In this document: positions 41,701 to 50,200 of the stretch, in pieces | How positions within the stretch are numbered: the stretch's first letter is position 1 | How the letters are laid out: every line of letters starts with the position of its first letter | From: Paenibacillus sp. FSL R7-0204 | Lineage (GTDB): Bacteria > Bacillota > Bacilli > Paenibacillales > Paenibacillaceae | DNA length: 64,000 nucleotides | Assembly: GCF_038002225.1 (NCBI RefSeq) | Contig: NZ_JBBOCA010000001.1 | Location: forward strand, 6,076,001-6,140,000 | Reading direction: 5' to 3' | Position numbers and translations under genes: made by a program | The notes under the pieces: generated by a model | The model's database searches: none | What the model was told of the DNA's origin: nothing | Seen by the model: the letters and a program-made list of their open reading frames with translations, nothing else

Positions 41701-42963
41701 GTTCACGTAAAGCGGCGTATCCGAGAACTGAATCTGGCGGTTAGGATATTGGAAATGGGTCAGAGGCGGCAGTTTCCCATACTTCACAGTTAAGACTGCT
41801 TTGACAAGGCCCGCTATTCCGGCCGCATTATCAAGGTGGCCCAGGTTTGCTTTGATGGAACCCAAAGCGCAAAACTGTCTGTTCATGATATATCGGGATT
41901 CATAGGCCTTGGAAATCGCTTCAATCTCAATTGGATCACCGAGCCTGGTTCCGGTACCATGTGCCTCCCAATAGCGGATCGACAATGGATCAATGCCTGC
42001 AGCCTCCCACGCCCTCACGATAACATCCTTTTGCGATTCCGAATTTGGCGCAGTCAAACCGATTGAGCTGCCAGTCTGGTTGATGGCACTTCCTTTGATT
42101 ACTGCATAGATGGAATCCTTGTCCCTCACTGCCCGGTGAAGCGGTTTCAGCATTACTGCTGCAACCCCCTCTCCCATACCGGTACCCTCAGCGTTTTCGT
42201 CGAAGGAGCGCGTTCTGCCATCTGTTGCTTCTACGCCAATCCAGGTATTTCGGACCGGAAGAATATTGATCTTGACCCCTCCGGCTACTGCCTGGTCACT
42301 CTCCCCCCTGCAGATGCTCTGGCAGGCCATATGTACTGCAACAAGAGAGGAAGAGCAGGTTGTGTTAATAAGCATGGAAGGACCCTTCCAGTCAAGCAGA
42401 TAGGAAATGCGGGAACCAATGAATGGCTGGATATTGCCCGCAACCGCCATTGAAGCCAAGTCAGGATACCCCTCGTCAATAATCCGCTTGTATTCACTCT
42501 CATTCCCGAAGCCCACAAATACACCGGTGTTACTCCCTTTCAGGGCGTTGCCTCCGTAACCGGCATCTTCAATACAAGCCCATGCGGTTTGAAGAAACAA
42601 TCTTTGATTGGGATCCATTAAATTAGCCTCGTTGGGTGACAGGTTAAAAAAAGAATAGTCAAAATCATCTATTCTCTCTAAATAACCGCCTTCTTCGTAC
42701 ACAAGTCCGTCAATTGGCTTGCCAGAATGCTCCAGAATATCCTCTACATCTTTTTTTCTATTCTGCGGAATCGGTCCCACACAGTCTGCACCAGACTGGA
42801 TAAGCTCCCAAAATTGCTGCAGTGAAGAAGCACCCGGCATTCGGACGGACATTCCCACTACAGCAATATCCATCTCACCGTTGAGTTCGTCTGTGCATGA
42901 GGTATGTAATGCTCCGCTTTCTTCATCTTCAAATAATTGATCAATACGAAAATCATTAATCAT
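35731..42963 (-). CDS. Trans-AT polyketide synthase with terminal condensation domain (KS-KR-ACP-KS-ACP-C)
   Basis: A 2410-residue megasynthase. Domains by motif: KS1 about 30-455 (Cys in TTCSSS ~202, HGTGT ~336, NLGHLDNAAG ~375); a long linker without an AT; KR about 870-1090 (VVAGGSGGIA ~876, catalytic Tyr in GQGDYTAAN ~1036); ACP1 with GGNSI Ser ~1197; KS2 about 1254-1678 (DTACSSS ~1427, HGTGT ~1560, NIGHLDHCSG); ACP2 with GGDSL Ser ~1905; and a condensation domain about 1960-2370 with HHINVDG ~2090. Both KS domains have complete active sites. Module 1 should give a beta-hydroxy unit and module 2 a beta-keto unit. No thioesterase is present; the C domain ends the protein. The start overlaps the stop of trans-AT 1 (ATGA). 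Confidence 0.9.
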   Translation of the reverse strand: MINDFRIDQLFEDEESGALHTSCTDELNGEMDIAVVGMSVRMPGASSLQQFWELIQSGADCVGPIPQNRKKDVEDILEHSGKPIDGLVYEEGGYLERIDDFDYSFFNLSPNEANLMDPNQRLFLQTAWACIEDAGYGGNALKGSNTGVFVGFGNESEYKRIIDEGYPDLASMAVAGNIQPFIGSRISYLLDWKGPSMLINTTCSSSLVAVHMACQSICRGESDQAVAGGVKINILPVRNTWIGVEATDGRTRSFDENAEGTGMGEGVAAVMLKPLHRAVRDKDSIYAVIKGSAINQTGSSIGLTAPNSESQKDVIVRAWEAAGIDPLSIRYWEAHGTGTRLGDPIEIEAISKAYESRYIMNRQFCALGSIKANLGHLDNAAGIAGLVKAVLTVKYGKLPPLTHFQYPNRQIQFSDTPLYVNTELSDWKPDNYPRRCAVSSFGITGTNCHVILEEAPEGKADEMASQGQAAVFTLSALIPSALSESVRSWREAIRSNADWRAICYISNCGRGHYSNRVAFIVRSHKELEDKLELLEERLEADVSRSIYVALTDENERSPHKSSVNESDGLEYPLQDYYHQNELARLEQLCQSYVEGLSIAWENLYNGREQQKLHLPTYPFQQQRCWLPDPGVSEQSIRLLAPVWKEAGIPLAQPLNVPFMDGGAVLVFKDRMGKSQPVIDHYRSLKYLVVEVEDTGEGFEQTGELKFKTGTEEDAYQLLCKCLEHLNIIQIIYMSALAATDERSDSAHTQRLARSTGNFFYFSKHFMKRKFNNPIDVTLISNYCYEITGDESDLLPENAALYGLGKTIRLESPLRCRCIDIDDDVTTEQILRELACTFDSYTVAYRKGCKYVESWKEVEPASGPQQQLELDSRGIYVVAGGSGGIALELISDWAEEMPAAYALISSTGFPERTAWPAFGKEQADPVLARRVEACRQIESKGSRLFFYTTDIADSNALDVTLNQIRTEHGPIKGVVHSAGRGGGGYIFNKSAEEFWRVMAPKVSGTRNLHNLTSQDPLNFFILFSSVTTISGGLGQGDYTAANHYQDVFADYRHRTHPDQITLCINWSAWEDTGMAGQHRHDRSRDIFTALPVARAVKAFRQAFRQPYRRVAIGTIRENGHIYGLTPDSLGIGLSTELRSQLDKEKKRPTLKPAARTEIVGKQEEHLQQIEEQIGQVWADVLGYSRFHIDDNFFEIGGNSIYITRVYEKLLPHYPGVLSMADLFAYPTLAKLADYIYAQAEITKEVIHYSDDIKGEQSIAIIGLSGVFPYAENADEFWENIEQKMDCIRMFPEGRISDSTPFQWLTANTGTENSYVEGGYLNRVDAFDHRYFRISHKEASLMDPNQRIFLQQAWKAIEDAGYGGDSIRGSKTGVFVGYIGLPVYGQVVSLLEPESAPLALAGNVTSIIASRIAYLLDLRGPSMVIDTACSSSLVAIHRACLSLRNGECEQAIAGSVKIIPLPVADISGVGIESSDYKTRTFDDASDGTVWGEGSAAFVLKPLSTAVRDGDRIYAVIKGGAVNQDGSSSGITAPNPLAQEQLLVDAWKDARIPPESIGYIEAHGTGTRLGDPIEISAITKAFERFTDKKQFCAIGSVKTNIGHLDHCSGAAGLLKAVMALQHRTIPATLNFQKPNQNIDFGNSPVFVADKSMPWIADAPLRCGVSSFGLSGTNCHLVLEEAPVQELTVLKPAGQSELCTISAASAEAFTALVKDYVYELRYGSSVDLRQISFILNSRRGHYSHRAAMVVSSIGELIRILEQFLIRGAFHRPEEGIFYRGELSREQLKQVPWCPQPGDDRELLMRFGEYYVDGGWIDWSQWYEADPPAKIKWPVYPFANTRCWFEINRIVSMPWLSLKEENSPANLQPADPPDKETGNTRARLAKIWNDILGIEKINTSGHFFDLGGDSLSVMVLSSKINKEFGCHLPASLLFEEPEFMKQAVLIEEQSCIQEKNNRRIGFSKRSAYPLTPSQLNVYIHQVISENKTLYNETHSYRVIGRLDSSRLESAFQSLIRRHGSLRTSFDIREGEIVQLVHENVVFKLDSKTIGKSQIRNAVNEFIQPFDLKQAPLLRACLLEVEGEEEQILLFDAHHINVDGKSMEIMATEIRQLYGGASLPPLQVQFSDYTVWFNEEYLHSEEFRKQRAYWLKEYQSRSAPMVFPFKRWGNEDGGTVASVYASKKFEVSSTLIRTAASDTNTTSFILAVAILNIVLAKICQTDDITIGYPVLGRPAEEVQSLIGMFTNMIGIRNYLSPELNFNEFVDRVRQKVGSSLDHQEYPLQLIMDELAETPSSRRDPLFNTVIVYEVYEEDKGRFQHDEIQLALMDNDHRSMRFDLLLHVVQVIDGWRCSFLYNPAKFEDGDAELLGAEYISVLKEVSAACGTTIGQLTGLSRTDHISGSEKVENEISVEFEW

Positions 42964-44240
42964 AACAGCATCCTTTCTGCATATTCCGGGAATAGGTATT
43001 CTAACCCAGTCGCATGGAGCATGCTCATGATTTTCCTCTGCTGTATCTCCGATTCAACACGCTTCGTCTCCAAAATCAGATCAAGACACCTCAACGCTTT
43101 CAACGATACTTCTCTATCGGGATAGCAATCGGCTTTCTCCGCTTCTTCCAGCAACGCAGCCAGCGTTTTGTAAGGTTCAGATACCCCCTGCTCATAAGCA
43201 AGGGGGTCCATATTATCATTGCGGGTAGTGGCGACAATGGAAAGACAGCCGGCTACCACATTGAAGGTGTATCCCTTGCCAGCCACTCCTGCCTTTCCGG
43301 GCAGGACCTTGTATGCCTTCAAGAGGTTTTCCCGCTCGGAAGGCGAGGCATAAGACAGACATTGAACCGGAAGACCGCTCTTGCCGAATAACTCCGATAA
43401 CAACCGGCCTGTTCCCATTTCCACAACTTGGTCCATCCGCTGATTTAAGAATTGCATCGTTTTGTTCCATTGCACCGGCATCACCAGTTGCTTCTCCATT
43501 AAATGGGCTATCGTATTGCCATCTATTGCAGGCAGTGCAGTAGTATTCATGATAATTGGAAATTTGGGACGGCAAAATTCAATGGATCTTATCCTTTGAC
43601 GGATCTCCATTGCTACAGGCTCCATCATGGCACAATGAAACGGGGCGCCCGTAAAGAGCGGAGTCACGCTTGCGCCTTGCTCCATAACTATCGACTCTAC
43701 TTGCTCCAGAAGCGGAGCATACCCTGATACCGCAACCTGATTATCTGTATTGAAACAAGCGATTCCAATCGTGCCCCCGGCCTTTGCCTTCACGTTCTGA
43801 CATATTTGCTCTACCTCTGTTTCGGCCAGTCCGTCAATCACTGTCATGTATCCGTCTTCCTGCCTGGCAATCTGCATCGCCAGCCGGCTGCGCTCCATCA
43901 CCAGCTCCAATCCGTTCTGGAAGGTGATTACACCGCTGCAGGCCAACGCAGAGTATTCACCAAGACTATGACCGGCGACGAATTGCGGACGGATACCTAT
44001 ATCTCTATAAAAAGCTCTGAAGCAGGCGATGCTTATGACATAGATGGCAGGAAGTGCATGGTCAAGCAGGCTCATATCTCTTAATGTGCCATCAAAACAA
44101 TATTCTCTTAAATCAAAACCCAGTTGCCTGCTAGATTCATGAAACAAATCTCTAGTCTCGCGGCAAGAATCATATAAAGCTCTGCCCATTCCTACATGTT
44201 GTGCGCCTTGCCCAGGGAATACATAAGCCAAGTTCCGCAA
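42960..44240 (-). CDS. Stand-alone acyltransferase (trans-AT 1)
   Basis: A 426-residue AT of the same type as the gene at 34417-35700. I choose TTG at 44240 because AGGAGG (44247-44252) lies 6 nt before it and the protein then starts directly with (M)RNLAYVFPGQGAQHVGMG. The nucleophile Ser lies in AGHSLGEY near residue 92, a carboxylate-binding Arg in MERSRLAMQ near 117 and the His in GAPFHCAMM. The extended C-terminus holds TRNDNMDPLAYEQGVSEPY, a motif shared with trans-AT 2. With two ATs and two KS modules, one may load malonyl-CoA and the other the oxygenated malonyl-ACP made by the upstream genes; which does what is open. Confidence 0.87.
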   Translation of the reverse strand: MRNLAYVFPGQGAQHVGMGRALYDSCRETRDLFHESSRQLGFDLREYCFDGTLRDMSLLDHALPAIYVISIACFRAFYRDIGIRPQFVAGHSLGEYSALACSGVITFQNGLELVMERSRLAMQIARQEDGYMTVIDGLAETEVEQICQNVKAKAGGTIGIACFNTDNQVAVSGYAPLLEQVESIVMEQGASVTPLFTGAPFHCAMMEPVAMEIRQRIRSIEFCRPKFPIIMNTTALPAIDGNTIAHLMEKQLVMPVQWNKTMQFLNQRMDQVVEMGTGRLLSELFGKSGLPVQCLSYASPSERENLLKAYKVLPGKAGVAGKGYTFNVVAGCLSIVATTRNDNMDPLAYEQGVSEPYKTLAALLEEAEKADCYPDREVSLKALRCLDLILETKRVESEIQQRKIMSMLHATGLEYLFPEYAERMLL

Positions 44241-44250
44241 TGTGTTCCTC

Positions 44251-47200
44251 CTATCTGCCGGCCTTTTCACCGATGTTTTTCAATGCGAACCGTTGAACAG
44301 CATAGCTGCACTGAGCTGCCACCTGATTGACAACCAGAGAATTAATCCGCTCACGATTATACAGCCAAATCATTTGCAGGCCATGCTCGCCTTCCCATGT
44401 ACAGCAGCAAATCAGATCAAAGTACAACCTTTCCTGGCTCCACTCGGGAAGCGTGTCGCCGAAGACGAGCGCCGGGATAAACTGCCCGGCTTCAGGAGAG
44501 GATTGAAAGATTGATTGTGCCCATTCAGTTCCCTCTTCGTTCCGCATCCGTGCATACATGTGCTCCGACTGGCGTAATGCATCCAGCATTCCTTTGGCTT
44601 CAAGCGGCCGGTAGGTCATTCCGTGAACCCGCCGGTCCTGAGAAATATAAGCAAAGGAAAGCGGATCCAGGCCAGTGGAACGATGCAATGCCGTCAAGAA
44701 GAGAACGGTCAATACGCTTTGAAGGCTGTGGTTCCCCTCTGCAGCAAATTTATTAAGACCATTAACTGCATCAACTCCGGTGTCCATTATGACTTTCCCA
44801 TACTCCTCTGTGCTGGAAGGAATCGCAGATAGTGCCCGCCATTGTTCAGGCATCGGGTTCACCCAGGTCAATACCGGCCGGTTAATCCGCTTTTTGAGCA
44901 ACGCCGCCATATGCCGGACACTTGGATGCTCAAATAAATCCACAATTCTGAGTACACCCGGATAACGTGCCTCTATTCTCAAGTGCACGCGGGTAAGCAA
45001 TATAGAGTTACCTCCACTTTCAAAAAAATTATTCTCCGGATTGAGCTCCCGCACTTGAAGAACTTCTCTCCAGATTCCGATAATTTCTTCTTCCATCGGG
45101 TCCAGGGCAGCACCTGATGATACGGCGCCGGGTAGCACGCGGGCTTCAAGTGCGCCCCTGTCGATCTTCCCGTTTTGATTAACCGGCAGACGGTTCATGA
45201 CTGAATAAGACGAAGGAAGCAAGGCGGCAGGAAAATATCCGGCCAGCCATTGCTCCAGCTTCTCCTTATCGATTGGTTGTTCAGCACCTATAAATGCAAC
45301 CAGAATAGCGCTGTCCGCTGCCTTCTGCCGCTTCATAACAATCGCTTCTGCGATTCCTGGATATTCCAGTATCTTCAACTCAAGCTCCAGAGGATTAATC
45401 CGTATTCCCCTCAATTTAATTTCATGGTCCTTTCGGCCAATGAACCGGAGCTCACCGCCGCTGGTCCACTGCACCAAATCTCCGGTTCGGTACAATGTCT
45501 TCTCAGGAAAAACCGGATGACTAATGAAGCATTCCTCCGTCAGTTCCGGCCGATGGAGATATCCCCTCGCAATACCTGATCCGGCAACGCATAACTCCCC
45601 GGTAATGCCTGCAGGAAGCGGATTTATATCCCTATCCACAACAAGACATTCCACATTGTCGATGGGTTTGCCCAGCAGAACCTCCTGCCGCTCCTGGTCA
45701 AACCGGTAAACAGTAGAACAGACGCTATTTTCACTTGGCCCGTATTCATTGTATAGCTGCACATGACTCAGACATTCATAATGACGTCTCACTAGTTCTT
45801 CTCCAAAGGCTTCTCCTGCCAAAGTGACACTTCTCAGAGACGACAGTGCATCAGGAATCTCATACAGCATGGCTCTGTAAAAAGCCGGAGTAATCAACAG
45901 ATGAGTTACCTGCTCCTGTAGCAGGGTCTGTCTGATGTAGGCCAAATCCATCCTTGATTCCTGAGGCAGCAGAACTAATCGTGCCCCTGTACTTAATGCA
46001 CTGAAAATATCCTCGACCGAACTGTCAAATGACACTGAAGGCAATTGCAAAACGACATCCTCCGGTCCAAAACCGTAGGTTCTGGTTCGCCAGCTAATGG
46101 TATTAACAATGGACCGGTGCTCAATCATTACTCCTTTAGGGGTACCTGTACTTCCAGAAGTATAGATGAGATAAGCAAGGTCTTCTTCCTTCACTATATC
46201 TACCGTCCGGCAATCCGACTCTGAGCAGGGAGAATTGCTATCAAGCCTGTCCATATGAACCTGACAGATCTCCGATCCAAAGCGCTGCGACATTGAACTG
46301 TGTACCAGCACAATTTCTGCTCCGCTGTCTTCCAGCATCAAATTCATCCGGGCATACGGCATTTCGGTGTCCAAAGGCAAATAGGCGCCACCGGCCTTTA
46401 ACACCGCCATAATTGCGGCAACCATCTCAAACGAGCGTTCCAGACAAATGGCAACGATTGTTTGCGGCCTCATCCCCTGACGAAGCAGTTCCTTCACTAC
46501 CTGCCCTGCATATTCGTTCAGCTGGCCATAGGTCATATGGCTTCCAGCATATGTCAGCGCAACGTTATCCGGAAACCTTGCGGCACTTTCTTCGAAAAGC
46601 CTGTGTAGAAGATAATCGCCATTTCTGTTCGGGGAATGGATCATTCCGCTTTCCAGCATTAATTGGGTTTCCGCTTCATTTAGCAAGTTCAGTTTTGAGA
46701 GCGGACGCTCCGGCAACGCTGAAACTTTCCCGATCACGATAAAAAATCGTGTCATTATCTCGTCAATCTCTTCCTTGCTGAAATGCCCGTTATGATAGAC
46801 GACATTCATTGCGATGCTGCCATCCTTTAGTTCAAACATAAGGTTAAACGAATAGTGCGGACGGCTCGTAACTTCAATATGTTCTACCCGCAAATCCTGA
46901 TTCTTCGCCAGCATGTCTTGGTTAATCGGGTAGTTATCGAATGAGAGCGTATGATCAAACCATTCTCCGGATACATCAGCCACATGCATTTCATATAATG
47001 GCAAGAATCCAAAGACCTGATTATTCCATAGATCGGCTTGGAGTCTATGAGCAACCTGATAATAGGTTTCTCCCTCCTCACTTATCGAGCGTACCGGAAG
47101 CGCACTTGAATAATGGCCCACTGCCTTTTCAAAGGCTCCGCTGGATGGCCGTAAAGTAGTGACACACCCGAATACGATATCCCTCCGGTTTGTAAATTTA

Positions 47201-50200
47201 TGAAGAAAAATTCCCCAAAGTGCTTGAATGGCCACACTAAGGGAGGTTCTTGCCCCTTCGGCAAGCCGGTGTATTCCTGCACTTAACGCAGTATCCATCG
47301 TATACCGTTTTACTTCTGATATTCCTGATTTGCCCGAATTTCGTTTATTGGAAGACAAGAGGGAACCATCACCCGAATATCCGGCGAGATAATCCTTCCA
47401 ATGGTTTTTAGCCTGCACATGATCCTGTTGCCCGATCCAATCTACGAAACGCTGATAACCTGCAGGTACAGCCAGCTCTTTCATGCTCCCGGACCGATAA
47501 TATTCCTGCATCCACTCTTCCAGTACCACAGCCAAACTCCATCCATCCATCACGATATGATGATAGCTTAGAAGGATATAGTATTCTTCAAGACCTGTCT
47601 TGAAAATATTGGTGCGAATCGCAGGTTCCATGCGCAGATTAAAACCACGTCTGCGATCTGTTTCTTTGAAGGCAGTTAAGGCAAGTTCTGCCGAACGGCT
47701 ATCCATATTCGACCAATCAACCATGTGAAATTCATAGAACATACTATCACGGGTTGTTTGAACCGGCTCATCTTCGTCGTCGTAGTTAAAAATATTTCGC
47801 AGGATACCGTGGCGGGCAACCACCTTTTTGTAAGCGACTTCTAATTTATGGGCATCCAGAGTACCTGCCACATGGACGCACAACTGTTCCATGTAAACAG
47901 AGGACTGCTCATCAAGTTGCTTGTAGAGCAACAAACCCAGTTGTGCCGGTGAGAGCGGATAGGGATATGCACTATTGCCGGCACCGCAAAGATACAGACA
48001 TGATTCTTTTAAATGTTCCGAAAAGGCCTGCACATCCCCGGCGTTTGGACTATAGTTCAAACGAATGACAAGTCTCCCTTGTTCAATTGAGCTGTTCATA
48101 ACCAGTGCATGCCGAACGGGCATTTCCTCATGTACAAGCGACTGAAATGAGCCGGGCACCAACTGCAGTCCGGAAGCATTCAGCGAATCTAGTTCCCCCA
48201 TATAGTTGAACAAAATCCCCGGCAGGACAGGAGAAAACCGTTCCTTGATCCATGGATAACCTATACCGTGATTGGGCACGCTTCTCAGCCGCTGAGTGAG
48301 CCCTTCAAGGTTATCCTCCGAACCCCTGCTCCATTCCAGCATAAATGGGAAAATAGTGGTGAACCATCCGACAGTACGGGATACATCTACCCCTGATATT
48401 ATTTCATGTCGGCCGTGGCCTTCGATATCCACCCACAAGATCTGCCTACCGCTCCAGAGACAATGGGCCCTAGAGAGAGCAGCCAACAGAAACTCATCCA
48501 TCTTCACCCGTCTATTCTCCATTACATCATGTAGCAGCTTGCGGGTCTCTCCCATGCTGAATTCAACGGTGAGCTCGCCCCTCTCACTCCATATTCCTCC
48601 AGTTGGAAGTTCAAGAGTTTCGGCCTTGAAATCGTCACTCACATTTTTCCAGTATAACAATTCATTCTCCGGAGTTTCCCGGTCAAAATAGCCTTCGGCT
48701 CGGGAAGCCCAGGAATAGTATGACACCGAAGTTGCCTGCAATTCAGTCTGAATATCCGCCTTGACGGCATTAATCATAGCATCTAGATCCTCCATAATAA
48801 TCCGCCAGGAGACGCCGTCTATAATTAAGTGATGGAACACCAAACCAATGAAATCACAGGTCTCCGTCCTAAACAATCCCGCTCGTGCCAGGGGGCCGTT
48901 CCATACATTAATGTCTTGTGCCAGTTCCTGCAACATGGTATCTGTCGGTACAGGTAACCCGCTTATATCTGTAACCTTTAATGGGCAGAGGTCCTGACGG
49001 CTGCCACTACGCTGGACAATTTGATCTCCTTCAAGCTTAAATTCCATGCGCATAGCGCTATGTACGGCTGCCAACCGGTTCAAGGCTTCCTTCAGCACTT
49101 TCGGTTCAACAGCTTCAGCACTCTGCAGCACTAACCCTTGGCAAAAAAAGAATTCACTGCCACCCATTTCTTCGAAATAAGTTCTTTGAATCGGAGTCAA
49201 CTTCACCAGCCCGCCGTCATATTCCATGAACTGGTCTGGCATCCGGGTCAACCTCATCTGCTGTGCGCATTCCTTCAGAACCGGATAATGAAGTACATCC
49301 AGAACCTTCAGTGAGTAGCCGTTCTTACCTACTCTTGAAACAATCTGCATGGCTTTAATTGAATCGCCGCCAAGACTGAAAAAATCATGCTGTTTAGAAA
49401 TCATTCCTTGAGGATGAAGAACCTCACTCCACACCTTAAGAAGGATCTTCTCCTGTTCATCGTCGGGGATCAACCGCTCCGATCCTGTATCTTCAGCCGT
49501 TCTCTGTGCAAATCCGGATAACGCTTTCCGGTTAATTTTTCCATTTGCATGTACCGGCATCTCATCTAGTACAACATAATAACTGGGCATGGAATAACGG
49601 GGCAAAAACCGGGCAAGATGCGCCTGAATTACATCATCTAGAGGCTCACCGGCCACATAATATAATACAAGGCTCTTGTGCCCTGCGACGCCTTCTTTCA
49701 CTGCGGCGGCTACGGATTGAATCCCGCCTAGATCAAGCGCACAGCTCTCAATTTCCTCAAGTTCAACGCGGAACCCGCGGACCTTCACCTGATGATCTGC
49801 ACGTCCGGCAAATACCAGCTGACCATCGGCTTGCATTCGTACCAAATCACCGGTCCGGTAGCATCTTTCTTCCTGATTCAGCGGATTAGGCACGAAACGT
49901 GTCTTGGTCTGTTCCGGCTGACCGATGTAACCTCTGGCAATACCTTGTCCGCACAGCCAAAGCTCACCCAGAACCCCGGCGGGCATTAGACGCTGGTGCG
50001 AGTCCATTACCATTGCCCGGCAATGGGGAAACGGACGTCCAATAGGAACATTCGACTGGAGAACATCGGCTTGTACCTCATACATGGTCGCATATATTGC
50101 TGCTTCCGTTGGGCCATACAGATTTATTAGCCGCACTTTCGGCAGATGCTCGAATACGCCCCGGCAGAGCATTAACGGTAATGCTTCTCCGGCGGCAAAT

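Noticed and set aside
39282..42524. Frameshift or inactive KS in the PKS
   Set aside because: Both KS domains keep Cys and both His motifs (HGTGT and N-x-GH), and the frame is continuous for 2410 codons.
42960..44270. GTG start at 44270 for trans-AT 1
   Set aside because: It would overlap the NRPS end and has a poor ribosome binding site; AGGAGG is placed correctly for TTG 44240.
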